From Brevundimonas diminuta 3F5N (lineage in GTDB: Bacteria > Pseudomonadota > Alphaproteobacteria > Caulobacterales > Caulobacteraceae): a stretch of DNA of 64,000 nt. The position numbers were made by a program, and so were the translations under genes. The stretch lies in assembly GCF_900163625.1 (NCBI RefSeq), contig NZ_FUIE01000039.1:1-64000 (forward strand), written 5' to 3'. The notes under the pieces are model-generated. The model ran no database searches. It was not told the DNA's origin and saw only the letters and a list, made by a program, of their open reading frames with translations. Below, in pieces: positions 10,747-19,849 of the stretch; within the stretch, counting starts at the first letter, position 1; every line of letters starts with the position of its first letter.

Positions 10747-12075
10747 ATGTCCCGTCTTTCCGTCCTGCCCGTTCTGAGCGTGAGCCTCAGCCTGGCCCTG
10801 GCCCTGGAGGCATGCGCCACACGCAGCGCCCTGCCTGACGACGCGGGCTTCGGCGCCGCCCCCGCCCTGCCCGCGCCCCGGCCCCAGACCGTTCCCACGG
10901 TCAAGATCGCCCGCGCCGTCGGTTGGCCGCAGGGGCAGACGCCGGTTCCGGCCGCAGGTCTGGCGGTCGGCGCCTTTGCGACAGGGCTGGACCATCCGCG
11001 CTGGCTCTATGTCCTGCCCAACGGCGACGTGCTGGTCGCCGAGTCCAAGGCGCCGGCGAAGCCGAAGGAGAAGACGGGCGGCCTGCGCGGCTGGATCGAG
11101 GGGCTGGTGATGTCGCGCGCCGGGTCGGGCGACACGCCCAGCGCCGACCGCATCAGCCTGTTGCGCGACGGCGACGGCGACGGAACGGCGGAGACCAAGA
11201 CCGTCTTCCTGAGCGGGCTGACCTCGCCCTTCGGCATGGCCCTGATCGCAGAGCGGCTGTACATCGCCAACGCCGACGCCGTGGTCGCCGTCCCCTATCA
11301 GACGGGACAGACGCGCATCGACGCGGCGCCGGTCAAGGTCGCGGACCTGCCCGCCGGACGCAATCACCACTGGACCAAGAGCCTGGTCGCCTCGGCCGAC
11401 GGGACGAAGCTCTACGTCGGGGTCGGCTCCAACTCCAACATCGGCGAGAACGGCCTGGACGAAGAGGTCGACCGCGCCGCCATCCTGGAGATCGACGCGG
11501 CGACGGGCGCGCGGCGCGTCTTCGCCTCGGGACTGCGGAACCCGGTCGGCCTGGCCTGGAATCCGCAGGACGGGCGGCTGTGGACCTCGGTCAATGAGCG
11601 CGACGCCCTGGGCGACGATCTGGTCCCCGACTACATGACCTCGGTCGCGCGGGGCGGCTTCTACGGCTGGCCGTGGAGCTATTACGGCACGAGCGTCGAC
11701 GAACGGGTGCAGCCCGCCCGGCCCGACATGGTCGCCAGGGCGATCAAGCCCGACTACGCCCTGGGATCGCACACGGCGTCGCTGGGCCTGACCTTCTACG
11801 CCGGGACGCTGCTGCCGCAGTGGCGCAACGGGGCGATCATCGGCCAGCACGGCTCGTGGAACCGCAACCCGCCGTCTGGATACAAGGTCATCTTCGTCCC
11901 CTTCCGTGACGGGCGCCCGGACGGGCCGCCGCAGGACGTGCTGACCGGCTTCCGCAACACCAAGGGCGAGGCCATGGGGCGGCCGGTCGGCGTGGCGGTC
12001 GATGGACGCGGCGCCCTGCTGGTGGCGGACGACGTCGGCGACGCGGTCTGGCGCGTGACGCCCGCCGCGCGATAA
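10747..12075 (+). CDS. sorbosone dehydrogenase-family beta-propeller lipoprotein
   Basis: The 442-residue protein resembles L-sorbosone dehydrogenase/PQQ-type sugar dehydrogenases, which oxidise aldoses outside the cytoplasm with a quinone cofactor. Propeller-type motifs include [18 protein letters not shown] and [12 protein letters not shown]. The N-terminus is a lipoprotein-like signal ending LALEAC (Cys23); the Glu at position -2 is unusual for a lipobox, so lipidation is uncertain. No PQQ synthesis gene is nearby. The electron acceptor and substrate are unknown. The family call rests on motif resemblance only. Confidence 0.85.
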   Translation: MSRLSVLPVLSVSLSLALALEACATRSALPDDAGFGAAPALPAPRPQTVPTVKIARAVGWPQGQTPVPAAGLAVGAFATGLDHPRWLYVLPNGDVLVAESKAPAKPKEKTGGLRGWIEGLVMSRAGSGDTPSADRISLLRDGDGDGTAETKTVFLSGLTSPFGMALIAERLYIANADAVVAVPYQTGQTRIDAAPVKVADLPAGRNHHWTKSLVASADGTKLYVGVGSNSNIGENGLDEEVDRAAILEIDAATGARRVFASGLRNPVGLAWNPQDGRLWTSVNERDALGDDLVPDYMTSVARGGFYGWPWSYYGTSVDERVQPARPDMVARAIKPDYALGSHTASLGLTFYAGTLLPQWRNGAIIGQHGSWNRNPPSGYKVIFVPFRDGRPDGPPQDVLTGFRNTKGEAMGRPVGVAVDGRGALLVADDVGDAVWRVTPAAR

Positions 12076-12191
12076 GATGCGGCGGCGGCCTGATCAGTCA
12101 TGAGGGCGCGGGCCTGATTTCATCTGTAGACGACCAGGCGTGAACCCGCCGATCAATCCCGGATCAGGTTGACCCTGCGTCGGCTTTCGAC

Positions 12192-12206
12192 TTGACCTTA
12201 CGTCAT
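12192..12206 (+). promoter_or_regulatory. degenerate MerR-type operator candidate
   Basis: TTGACCTTACGTCAT lies 126 bases upstream of the acyl-CoA synthetase gene. Its half-sites TTGAC and GTCAT resemble the operator found upstream of the MerR gene at 29814, but the gap between them is one base shorter. That makes the match weak. Confidence 0.25.
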
Positions 12207-12332
12207 TGAAAAGGTCGCGAAAGCTTGCCTTTTTGTCGAATGGCCCCGCCTGCGTCTCCGCCGCCGGTTGACCCGCCGCCCCGCGCCGTTCATCAACCAT
12301 GACAAAGGCAATCGGGAAGAGGCGGCGCACCC

Positions 12333-14132
12333 ATGGGACTGGCGGCAAACATCCGGCGTGACATCAAGTTCGCTGGCGGGCTGTTCAGGCTTCTGAAGCG
12401 CATCAAGCCCATCACGCTCGACAGCGATGTCCTGGCCTGTGACGACATCGAGGAGGCGGTCGACAAGTTCGGCCCCAACATCGCCGTCGAGGACGAAACC
12501 CGCAAACTGACCTATCGCGAGTTCGAGGCCCTGGCGAACCGCTACGCCAACTGGGCCAAGAGCCGGAACCTGAAGCGCAGCGACGTCATCGCCCTGGTGA
12601 TGCACAACCGCGTGGAATACGTGGCGGCCTGGTTCGGCTTCTCCAAGGTCGGGGTGGCCACCGCCCTGATCAACAACAATCTGACCGGCGCGGCCCTGGC
12701 CCACTGCCTGACCATCTCGACCGCCTTCAACGTGGTGACGGACGAGGACTGCTGGCAGGCGGTCGAGGACGCGCGCGGCCTGGTGGATCGCAACCTGATG
12801 ATCTGGGTCCATGGCCTGGGCGAAGAGAACGAGACCAACGCGCGCCGCGACCTGGACAACGCCGTGCGCAGCGCCTCCTCGGTGCGGCCCGACCGTTCGC
12901 TGCGCCAGGGCATGACCAATCGCGACACGGCGCTGTACATCTTCACCTCAGGCACGACCGGCCTGCCCAAGGCGGCGCGGATGCCGCATTCGCGGGTGCG
13001 GACCTATATGCGCGCCTTCGCCGGGGCCACCGCCTCGACGCCCAAGGACGCCCTGTTCAACGTCCTGCCGCTGTATCACTCGACCGGGGGCCTGGTCGGC
13101 GTCGGCTCGGTGCTGCTGAACGGCGGGCGGATGGTGACGCGGCGACGCTTCTCGGCCACCCATTTCTGGCCGGACGTGAAGGCGACGGGCGCGACCATGT
13201 TCGTCTACATCGGCGAGCTGTGCCGCTATCTGGTCAACAGCCCCGAACACCCGGACGAGAAGGGCCACAAGCTGCGGCTGGCCTTCGGCAACGGCCTGCG
13301 CCCCGACGTCTGGCCCGAGTTCCAGAGCCGCTTCGGCATCAAGGACATTCTTGAGTTCTACGGCTCGACCGAGGGCAACGTCTCCCTGTTCAACTTCGAC
13401 GGCAAGGCGGGGGCCATCGGCCGGGTGCCGGGCTTCCTGAAGTCGCAGATCAACATCCGCCTGATCGCCCTGGACCCGGAGACGGGCGAGCCGGTGCGCG
13501 GCGCCGACGGCCTGTGCCGCCTGGTGATGAGCGGCGAGACGGGCGAGGCCATCGGCCAGATCGGCAGCGACATCCGCCACGACTTCTCGGGCTATGCCGA
13601 CAAGAAGGCGTCGGAGAAGAAGATCCTGACCGACGTGCTCAAGAAGGGCGACCGCTGGTTCCGCACCGGCGACCTGATGCGCCAGGACCGCCAGGGCTAC
13701 CTCTATTTCATGGACCGCCTGGGCGACACCTTCCGCTGGAAGGGCGAGAACGTCTCGACCGCCGAGGTCGAGCAGCGCCTGTCCGAGGCGCCGGGCGTGC
13801 AGGAAGTCATCGCCTATGGCGTCGAGGTGCCCGGTCAGGAAGGCAAGGCGGGCATGGTCGGCCTGGTGCTGGACGAAAAGTTCGACGCGGCCAGCTTCGC
13901 CGCCTGGGCCGACGCGCAACTGCCGACCTACGCCCGGCCGGTGTTCGTGCGGATGCTGAAATCGGCCGACACCACGGGCACCTTCAAGTATCGCAAGGTC
14001 GATCTGGTCGCCGACGGCTTCGATCCCGACAAGGTCGACGGCCCCGTCTGGGTGCGCGGCGGCAAGGCCGGCTACCAGAAGCTGACCGCCAAGGCCCGCG
14101 AAGCGATCCTGAGCGGCGCGACGCGGCTGTAA
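12333..14132 (+). CDS. long-chain (FATP-type) acyl-CoA synthetase
   Basis: This 599-residue AMP-forming ligase activates fatty acids as acyl-AMP and then acyl-CoA. The P-loop-like motif LYIFTSGTTGLPKAA sits at 201-215. The adenylate-binding YGSTEGN motif and the hinge region (DRLGDTFRWKGENVST) follow. These signatures match the very-long-chain/fatty-acid-transport-protein branch (human SLC27 relatives, 'long-chain-acyl-CoA synthetase') rather than E. coli FadD. There is no clear signal peptide, but family members associate with the inner membrane. It could feed the two acyl-CoA dehydrogenases at 30-33 kb. A 180-bp palindromic element follows directly. Confidence 0.9.
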   Translation: MGLAANIRRDIKFAGGLFRLLKRIKPITLDSDVLACDDIEEAVDKFGPNIAVEDETRKLTYREFEALANRYANWAKSRNLKRSDVIALVMHNRVEYVAAWFGFSKVGVATALINNNLTGAALAHCLTISTAFNVVTDEDCWQAVEDARGLVDRNLMIWVHGLGEENETNARRDLDNAVRSASSVRPDRSLRQGMTNRDTALYIFTSGTTGLPKAARMPHSRVRTYMRAFAGATASTPKDALFNVLPLYHSTGGLVGVGSVLLNGGRMVTRRRFSATHFWPDVKATGATMFVYIGELCRYLVNSPEHPDEKGHKLRLAFGNGLRPDVWPEFQSRFGIKDILEFYGSTEGNVSLFNFDGKAGAIGRVPGFLKSQINIRLIALDPETGEPVRGADGLCRLVMSGETGEAIGQIGSDIRHDFSGYADKKASEKKILTDVLKKGDRWFRTGDLMRQDRQGYLYFMDRLGDTFRWKGENVSTAEVEQRLSEAPGVQEVIAYGVEVPGQEGKAGMVGLVLDEKFDAASFAAWADAQLPTYARPVFVRMLKSADTTGTFKYRKVDLVADGFDPDKVDGPVWVRGGKAGYQKLTAKAREAILSGATRL

Positions 14133-14135
14133 GAT

Positions 14136-14315
14136 TCTCCCTCCCCGTCCCGGGGAGGGTGGCTGAGGCGAAGCCGAAGCCGGGTGGGGGCGGCAAGGCT
14201 ATTCAGACGCTGAGACCGGGATAACGTCGAAGCCACGATAACGTCGAGGCTAGCATCGCCCGGCCCTCCCCACCCGGTCGCTGCGCGACCACCCTCCCCG
14301 GGACAGGGAGGGAGA
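14136..14315. repeat. palindromic intergenic element, family 1, copy A
   Basis: This 180-bp element starts three bases after the acyl-CoA synthetase stop codon. Its ends form long imperfect inverted repeats (about 45-55 bases each), and each arm holds its own short CCCC/GGGG palindrome. A second copy of equal length lies at 23006-23185; an alignment by eye gives about 90 % identity with no gaps. It has no coding capacity. The structure is that of a small non-autonomous (MITE- or REP-like) element. Confidence 0.85.
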
Positions 14316-14424
14316 GGGTTGTGTTCATTTTCGTCCCGAACCGGGATTCGCGAAACGCGGCCTTAAGCATTAACGCCGATAACGGCGTCCTGACCCTTTC
14401 GGCTCCAGGACGTCTGCTCGCCTC

Positions 14425-15294
14425 ATGTTCCAGATCATCGGCATCATCATGCTGTTCGCCATGGTGTTCGGCAGCTTCCTGCTGCACGGCGGCAAGATGG
14501 CGACGATCCTCTATTCGCTGCCCTATGAGCTGATGGCCATCTTCGGGGCGGGCATCGCGGCCTTCCTGATCTCCAACAGCCTGCCGGTGATCAAGGCCAC
14601 CCTGGGCGGCCTGGGCAAATGCTTCGCCGGGCCGAAGTGGAAGAAGCAGGACTACAAGGACCTGCTCAGTCTGCTGTTCCAGTTGACCAAGACGATGAAA
14701 TCCAAGGGCGTGATCGCCCTGGAAAGCCACATCGAAAAACCGGCAGAGAGCGCCATCTTCCAGAAGTACCCCAAGGTGCTGAAGGACCACTTCGCCACCG
14801 ACTTCATCTGCGACACCCTGCGGATGATGACCATGAACCTCGAGGATCCGCACCAGATCGAGGACGCCATGGAGAAGCAGTTGGAGAAGCACCACCACGA
14901 GGCCCTGGCCCCCGCCCATGCGCTGCAGACCCTGGCCGACGGCCTGCCGGCCCTGGGCATCGTCGCCGCCGTGCTGGGCATCATCAAGACCATGGGCTCG
15001 ATCACCGAGCCGCCGGAAGTCCTGGGCGGCATGATCGGCGGCGCCCTGGTCGGCACCTTCCTGGGCGTCTTCCTGGCCTATGGCCTGGTCGGACCGTTCG
15101 CCTCGCGCCTGAACGCCATCGTCGAGGAGGAAGGCGCCTACTACAAGATCATCCAGTCGGTGCTGGTGGCCCACCTGCACGGCAATGCGGCCCAGATTTC
15201 GGTCGAGATCGGCCGCGGCGACATCCCCTCGACCGCCCAGCCGTCCTTCACCGAAATGGAAGAGGCCCTGGCCGCCGCGCCGATGGAGGCCTAG
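14425..15294 (+). CDS. motA: flagellar motor stator protein MotA
   Basis: MotA forms, with MotB, the proton channel that drives flagellar rotation. The 289-residue product has the expected two N-terminal and two C-terminal membrane helices flanking a cytoplasmic domain. Family-typical stretches are FQIIGIIMLFAMVFGSFLLHGGK, DGLPALGIVAAVLGIIKTM and GALVGTFLGVFLAYGLVGP. No motB lies beside it, as also holds in Caulobacter, where motA and motB are separate (knowledge of the group). The organism is therefore probably motile. Confidence 0.95.
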   Translation: MFQIIGIIMLFAMVFGSFLLHGGKMATILYSLPYELMAIFGAGIAAFLISNSLPVIKATLGGLGKCFAGPKWKKQDYKDLLSLLFQLTKTMKSKGVIALESHIEKPAESAIFQKYPKVLKDHFATDFICDTLRMMTMNLEDPHQIEDAMEKQLEKHHHEALAPAHALQTLADGLPALGIVAAVLGIIKTMGSITEPPEVLGGMIGGALVGTFLGVFLAYGLVGPFASRLNAIVEEEGAYYKIIQSVLVAHLHGNAAQISVEIGRGDIPSTAQPSFTEMEEALAAAPMEA

Positions 15295-15385
15295 GGCCCT
15301 TCGGCGACCTTCGGAACACGGAGCGTTCACGACGGTTCTCTCAGGATCACGGCCGCGTGCGCGGCCTTACGCCTGGAGCCGTCCC

Positions 15386-15703
15386 ATGCCTGTGCGTCCC
15401 ACCTGCCGTCCCGCCCGTTTCGCGGCCGCGCTCGGCGGCCTGTCGATCCTGACGCTGGCCGCCGCCTGCAACGAACGGGCGCCCGAACAGCCCGCGCCCC
15501 TCGCCGACGCAGCCCCCGCAGCGGCCGCGCCGCCGGTCAGCCCCATCCCTGCGCCCGATTCGACCGGATCGGCGGCGCCGCCGCCAGGCGACTCCGTCCC
15601 GGCCCCCACGCCCCCGACCCTGCCGCCGGACCCGAACGAGCCGACGCCGCCCGATCCCATGGACCCCACGGCGGCGCGGCCGGTTCCCCCGGACAGGCCT
15701 TGA
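15386..15703 (+). CDS. proline-rich lipoprotein, hypothetical
   Basis: The 105-residue product carries a lipoprotein signal ending LTLAAAC. It is followed by a mature part made almost wholly of Pro, Ala, Asp and Thr (for example PTLPPDPNEPTPPDPMDP). A GGAG site lies eight bases before the ATG at 15386. Such tails are usually unstructured spacers between the outer membrane and peptidoglycan. No domain is recognisable. Confidence 0.6.
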   Translation: MPVRPTCRPARFAAALGGLSILTLAAACNERAPEQPAPLADAAPAAAAPPVSPIPAPDSTGSAAPPPGDSVPAPTPPTLPPDPNEPTPPDPMDPTAARPVPPDRP

Positions 15704-15761
15704 ATTTCGGGACTGAATCCGGCCGCCCTCAAGTTGTCTTCACGAACGCGTGAGAAATCGC

Positions 15762-15790
15762 TTGCGCTCATCCTCACGAAGCCGTTATCA
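15762..15790 (+). promoter_or_regulatory. putative sigma-70 promoter of the Ala-rich lipoprotein
   Basis: TTGCGC and TTATCA are separated by 17 bases and lie about 50 bases before the start codon at 15843. The match to the housekeeping consensus is moderate. Confidence 0.4.
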
Positions 15791-15842
15791 CTTCCTCAGC
15801 GAGGTTCATGGTCTCGCTTTTACCTTCTGAAGGAAGAAACCT

Positions 15843-16127
15843 ATGCGCATCACCGCTCTGATCGCCGCTTCGGCCGCTGCTCTGGCCCTGGCCGCTTGCC
15901 AACCCGCCGCCACCGACAAGGCTGAAGACGCCGCTGCCGACGCCACCGCCGCCGCCGACACCGCTGCCGACGCCGCTGCTACGGCCGACGCCGCCGCCAC
16001 CGACGCTGCCGCCGCTGCTGGCGAAGCTGCTGGCGAAGCCGTCAAGGCTGCCGACGCCGCTGCCCCGGCTGCCGACGCCGCTGCCGCTCCGGCCGCTGCT
16101 CCGGCTGCTCCGGCTGCCGCTCACTAA
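15843..16127 (+). CDS. Ala/Asp-repeat lipoprotein, hypothetical
   Basis: The 94-residue product has a clear lipoprotein signal ending ALAAC. About 70 residues follow that are mostly Ala with regularly spaced Asp, Thr or Glu, in ADAA and AADTAADA-type units. It has a strong AAGGAAG ribosome-binding site, its own promoter-like element and a good terminator, so it is probably well expressed as a single gene. The repeats suggest a long surface-aligned helix, as in Lpp-like tethers, but no catalytic Lys-Arg end is present. The function is unknown. Confidence 0.65.
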   Translation: MRITALIAASAAALALAACQPAATDKAEDAAADATAAADTAADAAATADAAATDAAAAAGEAAGEAVKAADAAAPAADAAAAPAAAPAAPAAAH

Positions 16128-16170
16128 GACTTACGTCTTGGATCGCGGTCTTCGGATCGCGATGCGGAAA

Positions 16171-16199
16171 GGGGTCGTCCTCACGGACGGCCCCTTTTT
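16171..16199 (+). terminator. intrinsic terminator after the Ala-rich lipoprotein
   Basis: A ten-pair stem (GGGGTCGTCC with GGACGGCCCC, one wobble) closes a four-base loop and is followed directly by five T. Confidence 0.85.
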
Positions 16200-16260
16200 C
16201 ATGCCCGCTTTCCAGACAGAGCGGCTTTCACACGGCGACGCGGCCCGATAGACCCCCACC

Positions 16261-18066
16261 ATGACCGCCGCACCGCCCTCTGACGTCTCGCCCCAACTAC
16301 TGTGGGCCGAAGACGGCTCGCCCCGCTCGGGTCGATTCGGCGACGTCTATTTCTCCAAGGATGACGGCCTGGCCGAGACCCGCGCGGTCTTCCTGCAAGG
16401 CTGCGGCCTGCCCGACGCCTGGAGCGGGCGAGCCGCCTTCACCGTCGGCGAGCTGGGCTTCGGCACCGGACTGAACATCGTGGCGCTGCTGGACCTGTGG
16501 CGGCGCACGCGCGCGGATGGGGCGCGGTTGCGGGTCTTCTCCATCGAAGGCTTCCCCCTGACGCGAGACGAGGCCGCGCGCGCCCTGACCGCCTGGCCCG
16601 AACTGGCCGAGACGGCCGCCGGGGTGCTGGACGTCTGGCCCGCCGGGACGCCGGGCTTTCACCGTCTGGACCTGCCGCAGTGGGGCGCGACGATCGACCT
16701 GGCCGTCGGCGATGCCCAATGGGCGCTGGAGCAATGGTCGGGACCGGCCGACGCCTGGTTCCTGGACGGGTTTTCACCCGCGTTGAACCCCGGCATGTGG
16801 TCGCCCGAAATCCTGGCCCTGGTCGCGGCGCGCTCCGCGCCCGGCGCGCGACTGGCCACCTTCACCGTCGCCGGCGCCGTGCGGCGCGGCCTGGCCGAGC
16901 ATGGCTTCACCGTCGAGAAGAAGCCCGGCCACGGCCGCAAGCGCGAGCGGCTGGAGGCTCGCATGGCGGGCGAGACGCCGATAGACCATCCCCGACATGT
17001 CGCTGTGATCGGCGCCGGGATCGCCGGAGCCGCCGTCGCGCGCGCCCTGATCGCCGAGGGCGCGCGCGTCACCGTCATCGAAGCCGAGCATGCGGGCGCG
17101 GGCGCTTCAGGCTTCCCGGCTTCGCTGGTCACGCCCAGGCTGGATGCGGGCGACGCCTTCATCGCCGGGTTCCACGCCCAGGCGCTGGAGCGGGCGGGAA
17201 GCCTGTATCGCGCCCTGCACGGCGCCGTCGTGGCCGAGGGGGTGCTGCAACTGGAGCAGGCGCCGCGCGACGCAGCCCGCTTCGACAAGATCGCGGCCCA
17301 GCCCCTGTGGCCCGAAGGCGCCATGCAGAGGCTGGCCCCCGCCGCCTGCGCCGAGCGCCTGGGCGAACCCACGACGCGCGGCGGGCTGATGATGGGCCAG
17401 GCGCTGGCGGTGCGCTCCAGCGCCATACTGGAGCCGTGGCTGGCCGGGGCCGAACGGATCACAGGACGCGCGGCCAAGCTGGAGGCGACCACGGGCGGCT
17501 GGTGCGTGAGGGGCGCGGACGGCGCCGTCCTGATCGAGGCGGACGCCGTGGTGCTGACGGCGGGCTGGGGATCGGCGCGACTGGCGCCCGATCTGCCGCT
17601 GTCGCCGGTGGCGGGACAGGCGGACTGGACGCGGGGGACGCCGCCGCCTCTGCCCGTCGCCTGGGGCGGCTACGCCGCGTCGACCGGCGAAGGCGTGCTC
17701 TACGGCGCCACCCATGAGCGGGGCGAGGCAGCGCCCGAGACGTCCGACGCAGCCAGCGCCCGCAATCAGGCGACCCTGGGCGACGCCCTGCCCGGCCTTG
17801 CCGAGATCGTACGTCAAACATCCGCCGAGGCGCGCGGCCGCCGCGTCGCCGTGCGAGCCACGACGCCCGACCGCCTGCCCCTGTGCGGAAAATGGAAGAG
17901 CGGGCTTCATGTCCTGACCGGTCTGGGTTCGCGCGGTTTCTGCGTCGCCCCCCTGCTGGGCGAGCATCTGGCGGCGATCATCATGGGACGGGCATCGCCC
18001 GTTCAGCTTGACCACGGACGTCGCCTGAGCCCTTCGCGTCATGACAATGTCGCTGAAGGCCTTTAG
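16261..18066 (+). CDS. mnmC: bifunctional tRNA wobble-uridine modification enzyme MnmC
   Basis: MnmC completes 5-methylaminomethyl-2-thiouridine at position 34 of several tRNAs. The N-terminal MnmD half is the SAM-dependent methyltransferase (GELGFGTG at 63-70, AWFLDGFSPALNPGMW at about 165-180). The C-terminal MnmC(o) half is the FAD-dependent oxidoreductase (GAGIAG at 251-256). Both domains are fused in one 601-residue chain, slightly shorter than the E. coli enzyme. The conserved C-terminal GLGSRGF is present. The gene stands alone after a terminator. Confidence 0.93.
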   Translation: MTAAPPSDVSPQLLWAEDGSPRSGRFGDVYFSKDDGLAETRAVFLQGCGLPDAWSGRAAFTVGELGFGTGLNIVALLDLWRRTRADGARLRVFSIEGFPLTRDEAARALTAWPELAETAAGVLDVWPAGTPGFHRLDLPQWGATIDLAVGDAQWALEQWSGPADAWFLDGFSPALNPGMWSPEILALVAARSAPGARLATFTVAGAVRRGLAEHGFTVEKKPGHGRKRERLEARMAGETPIDHPRHVAVIGAGIAGAAVARALIAEGARVTVIEAEHAGAGASGFPASLVTPRLDAGDAFIAGFHAQALERAGSLYRALHGAVVAEGVLQLEQAPRDAARFDKIAAQPLWPEGAMQRLAPAACAERLGEPTTRGGLMMGQALAVRSSAILEPWLAGAERITGRAAKLEATTGGWCVRGADGAVLIEADAVVLTAGWGSARLAPDLPLSPVAGQADWTRGTPPPLPVAWGGYAASTGEGVLYGATHERGEAAPETSDAASARNQATLGDALPGLAEIVRQTSAEARGRRVAVRATTPDRLPLCGKWKSGLHVLTGLGSRGFCVAPLLGEHLAAIIMGRASPVQLDHGRRLSPSRHDNVAEGL

Positions 18067-18099
18067 GGTCGGATATCGACGATCAACAAAGGATTCGCC

Positions 18100-18519
18100 A
18101 TGGCTCGCCGCATCTCCCTCGCCGCCTGTACGGTTATGGCTTTGAGCATGGGCGTCGCCGCTTGCGCGCCCCAGACGAACGACGCCTCCATGGTGCAGAC
18201 GGCCTCGTCGACGGCCGCGCCCTGCTTCTATCCGGATCAGGTCCGCAACTTCCGCTCGGACGACCACTCCAACATCTATTTCGACACGGGTCGCGGACGA
18301 ATCTATCAGGCCCAGGCGACCGGCGTGTGCCAGGATCTGGACTTCGCCATGTCCATGACCATTCGCCCGGAGAGCACCGGAAAATCGCGCCTTTGCGCCG
18401 GCGACTCTGCACTGCTGAGAGTCCGGGGCATGGGCATGGGCGGCCCTTGCCGTGTCCGCGTCGTCAAGGCCCTGAGCGAAGCTGAAATCGCCGCCTTGCC
18501 GGATCGCGTCCGTCCCTGA
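18100..18519 (+). CDS. hypothetical exported protein, DUF6491-like
   Basis: The 139-residue product has a lipoprotein-like signal ending GVAAC (about residue 22). A small Cys-containing domain follows with segments PCFYPDQVRNF and SRLCAGDSALLRV. This pattern resembles DUF6491, a family of small envelope proteins of unknown function. It starts 33 bases after mnmC and may be read through from it. Confidence 0.6.
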   Translation: MARRISLAACTVMALSMGVAACAPQTNDASMVQTASSTAAPCFYPDQVRNFRSDDHSNIYFDTGRGRIYQAQATGVCQDLDFAMSMTIRPESTGKSRLCAGDSALLRVRGMGMGGPCRVRVVKALSEAEIAALPDRVRP

Positions 18520-18545
18520 CCCGTCAGCGCTCGTTCTGGTTGCAG

Positions 18546-18561
18546 ATTACATCTCTGTAAT
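18546..18561 (+). promoter_or_regulatory. palindromic operator candidate upstream of the RND pump
   Basis: ATTACATCTCTGTAAT is a perfect 6-4-6 inverted repeat 122 bases before the RND adaptor start. TetR-type repressors of RND pumps often bind such sites, but no regulator gene is adjacent. Confidence 0.4.
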
Positions 18562-18682
18562 TGCGAATGAGTCGTTTGAGCGCGGATCGCCGAACGGGTA
18601 AGTAGCGTGGCTATGCCCGCGACGCCGGACAGAAGGTTGGCGCGCGCCTGACTGTACGCTCAACCTTCCAGGATATCCGCAC

Positions 18683-19840
18683 GTGGCGACCTCTCGACGC
18701 TTTCCGGCCCGACTGACCTCCGCCATGGCTGTGGCCTTGGCCGCCAGCCTGACCCTGGCCGCCTGTGGCGGACACGGAGATGAAAAGGACAAGAAGGAAG
18801 GCGCCTCGCGCCAGACCGTCAGCGCGGCGACCGCGATCTCGGTCGCCCTGCCCCGCACCGTGGTCGCCTCGGGCACCGTCTCGGCCTGGGAAGAGGTGCC
18901 GGTCGGCGCCGAGACCGGCGGGCTGACGGCGACGACCCTCTATGTCGACGAAGGCTCCTATGTCCGCCAGGGCCAGCCGCTGGTGCAGATGAACGACGTC
19001 CTGTTGCGCGCCCAGGTGCGCCAGCAGCAGGCGGCCGTACAGACCGCCGAGGCCAACGTCGCCCGCGACGACGCCGCCCTGGCCCGCGCGCAGGAGCTGA
19101 AGACGCGCGGCTTCCTGAGCCAGGCGTCGCTGGACACGGCCCTGGCCAACCAGCGCGCCTCGGCGGCCAATCTGGCCTCGGCCCAGGCCGCCCTGGCCGA
19201 GACCCAGACCCGCCTGTCGCAGGCCACCATCCGCGCGCCCGTCAGCGGCCTGATCATCAGCCGCAGCGTGACCAAGGGCCAGATCATCAGCGCCGAGGCC
19301 GAACTGTTCCGCATGGTGCGCGACGGCCGTCTGGAGCTGGACGCCCAGGTGCCGGAAACCGAACTGCCCCTGATCCAGGCCGGACAGAGCGCGGCCGTCA
19401 CCTCCAGCCAGGCCGGATCGACCACCGGCACGGTCCGCATCGTCACGCCCGAGGTCAACGCCCAGACCCGCCTGGGCCTGGCGCGCATCAGCCTGGCCCC
19501 CGGCAGCGCGCTGAAGCCCGGCATGTTCGCCCGCGCCGCCATCGAGGCGGGCACGCGCCCGGCCACGGTGGTGCCGACCGACGCCGTCCTCTATCGCAGC
19601 AACAAGTCGGGCGTGTTCGTGCTGAACGCCGACTCCTCGGTGCGGTTCGTTGCGGTGACGGTGCTGTCGCGGCGCGACGACCAGACCTCAGTCGAAGGGC
19701 TGAACGCGGGCGCCCGCGTCGTGGTGGCCGGCGCCGGCTTCCTGAACGACGGCGACAAGGTGACGGTGGCCGCGCCGCGCGCCGCCGCGCCGGCTGCGGC
19801 TCCGGCCGCCGCCCCCGCTTCAGCGCCCGCCAAGAAATAA
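18683..19840 (+). CDS. RND efflux periplasmic adaptor lipoprotein
   Basis: This membrane-fusion protein links the inner-membrane RND pump encoded 9 bases downstream to an outer-membrane channel. The 385-residue chain has a lipoprotein signal ending LTLAAC. It then shows barrel-sandwich half-motifs (VDEGSYVRQGQPLVQMND and RAPVSGLIISRSVTKGQIIS) flanking a coiled-coil hairpin, and ends in an Ala/Pro-rich tail. The GTG at 18683 is used because an AGGA site precedes it; the ATG at 18725 would also keep the signal. No outer-membrane factor gene is nearby, so a shared TolC-like channel is likely. Confidence 0.9.
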   Translation: MATSRRFPARLTSAMAVALAASLTLAACGGHGDEKDKKEGASRQTVSAATAISVALPRTVVASGTVSAWEEVPVGAETGGLTATTLYVDEGSYVRQGQPLVQMNDVLLRAQVRQQQAAVQTAEANVARDDAALARAQELKTRGFLSQASLDTALANQRASAANLASAQAALAETQTRLSQATIRAPVSGLIISRSVTKGQIISAEAELFRMVRDGRLELDAQVPETELPLIQAGQSAAVTSSQAGSTTGTVRIVTPEVNAQTRLGLARISLAPGSALKPGMFARAAIEAGTRPATVVPTDAVLYRSNKSGVFVLNADSSVRFVAVTVLSRRDDQTSVEGLNAGARVVVAGAGFLNDGDKVTVAAPRAAAPAAAPAAAPASAPAKK

Positions 19841-19849
19841 GGCCCGGCC

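Noticed and set aside
14370..14385. TTAA pair upstream of motA as a CtrA box
   Set aside because: The two TTAA words are only three bases apart; the CtrA consensus needs seven.
15900..16120. GCC/GCT-rich repeats as a non-coding satellite
   Set aside because: They are in frame within a lipoprotein gene that has proper start, stop, ribosome-binding site and terminator.
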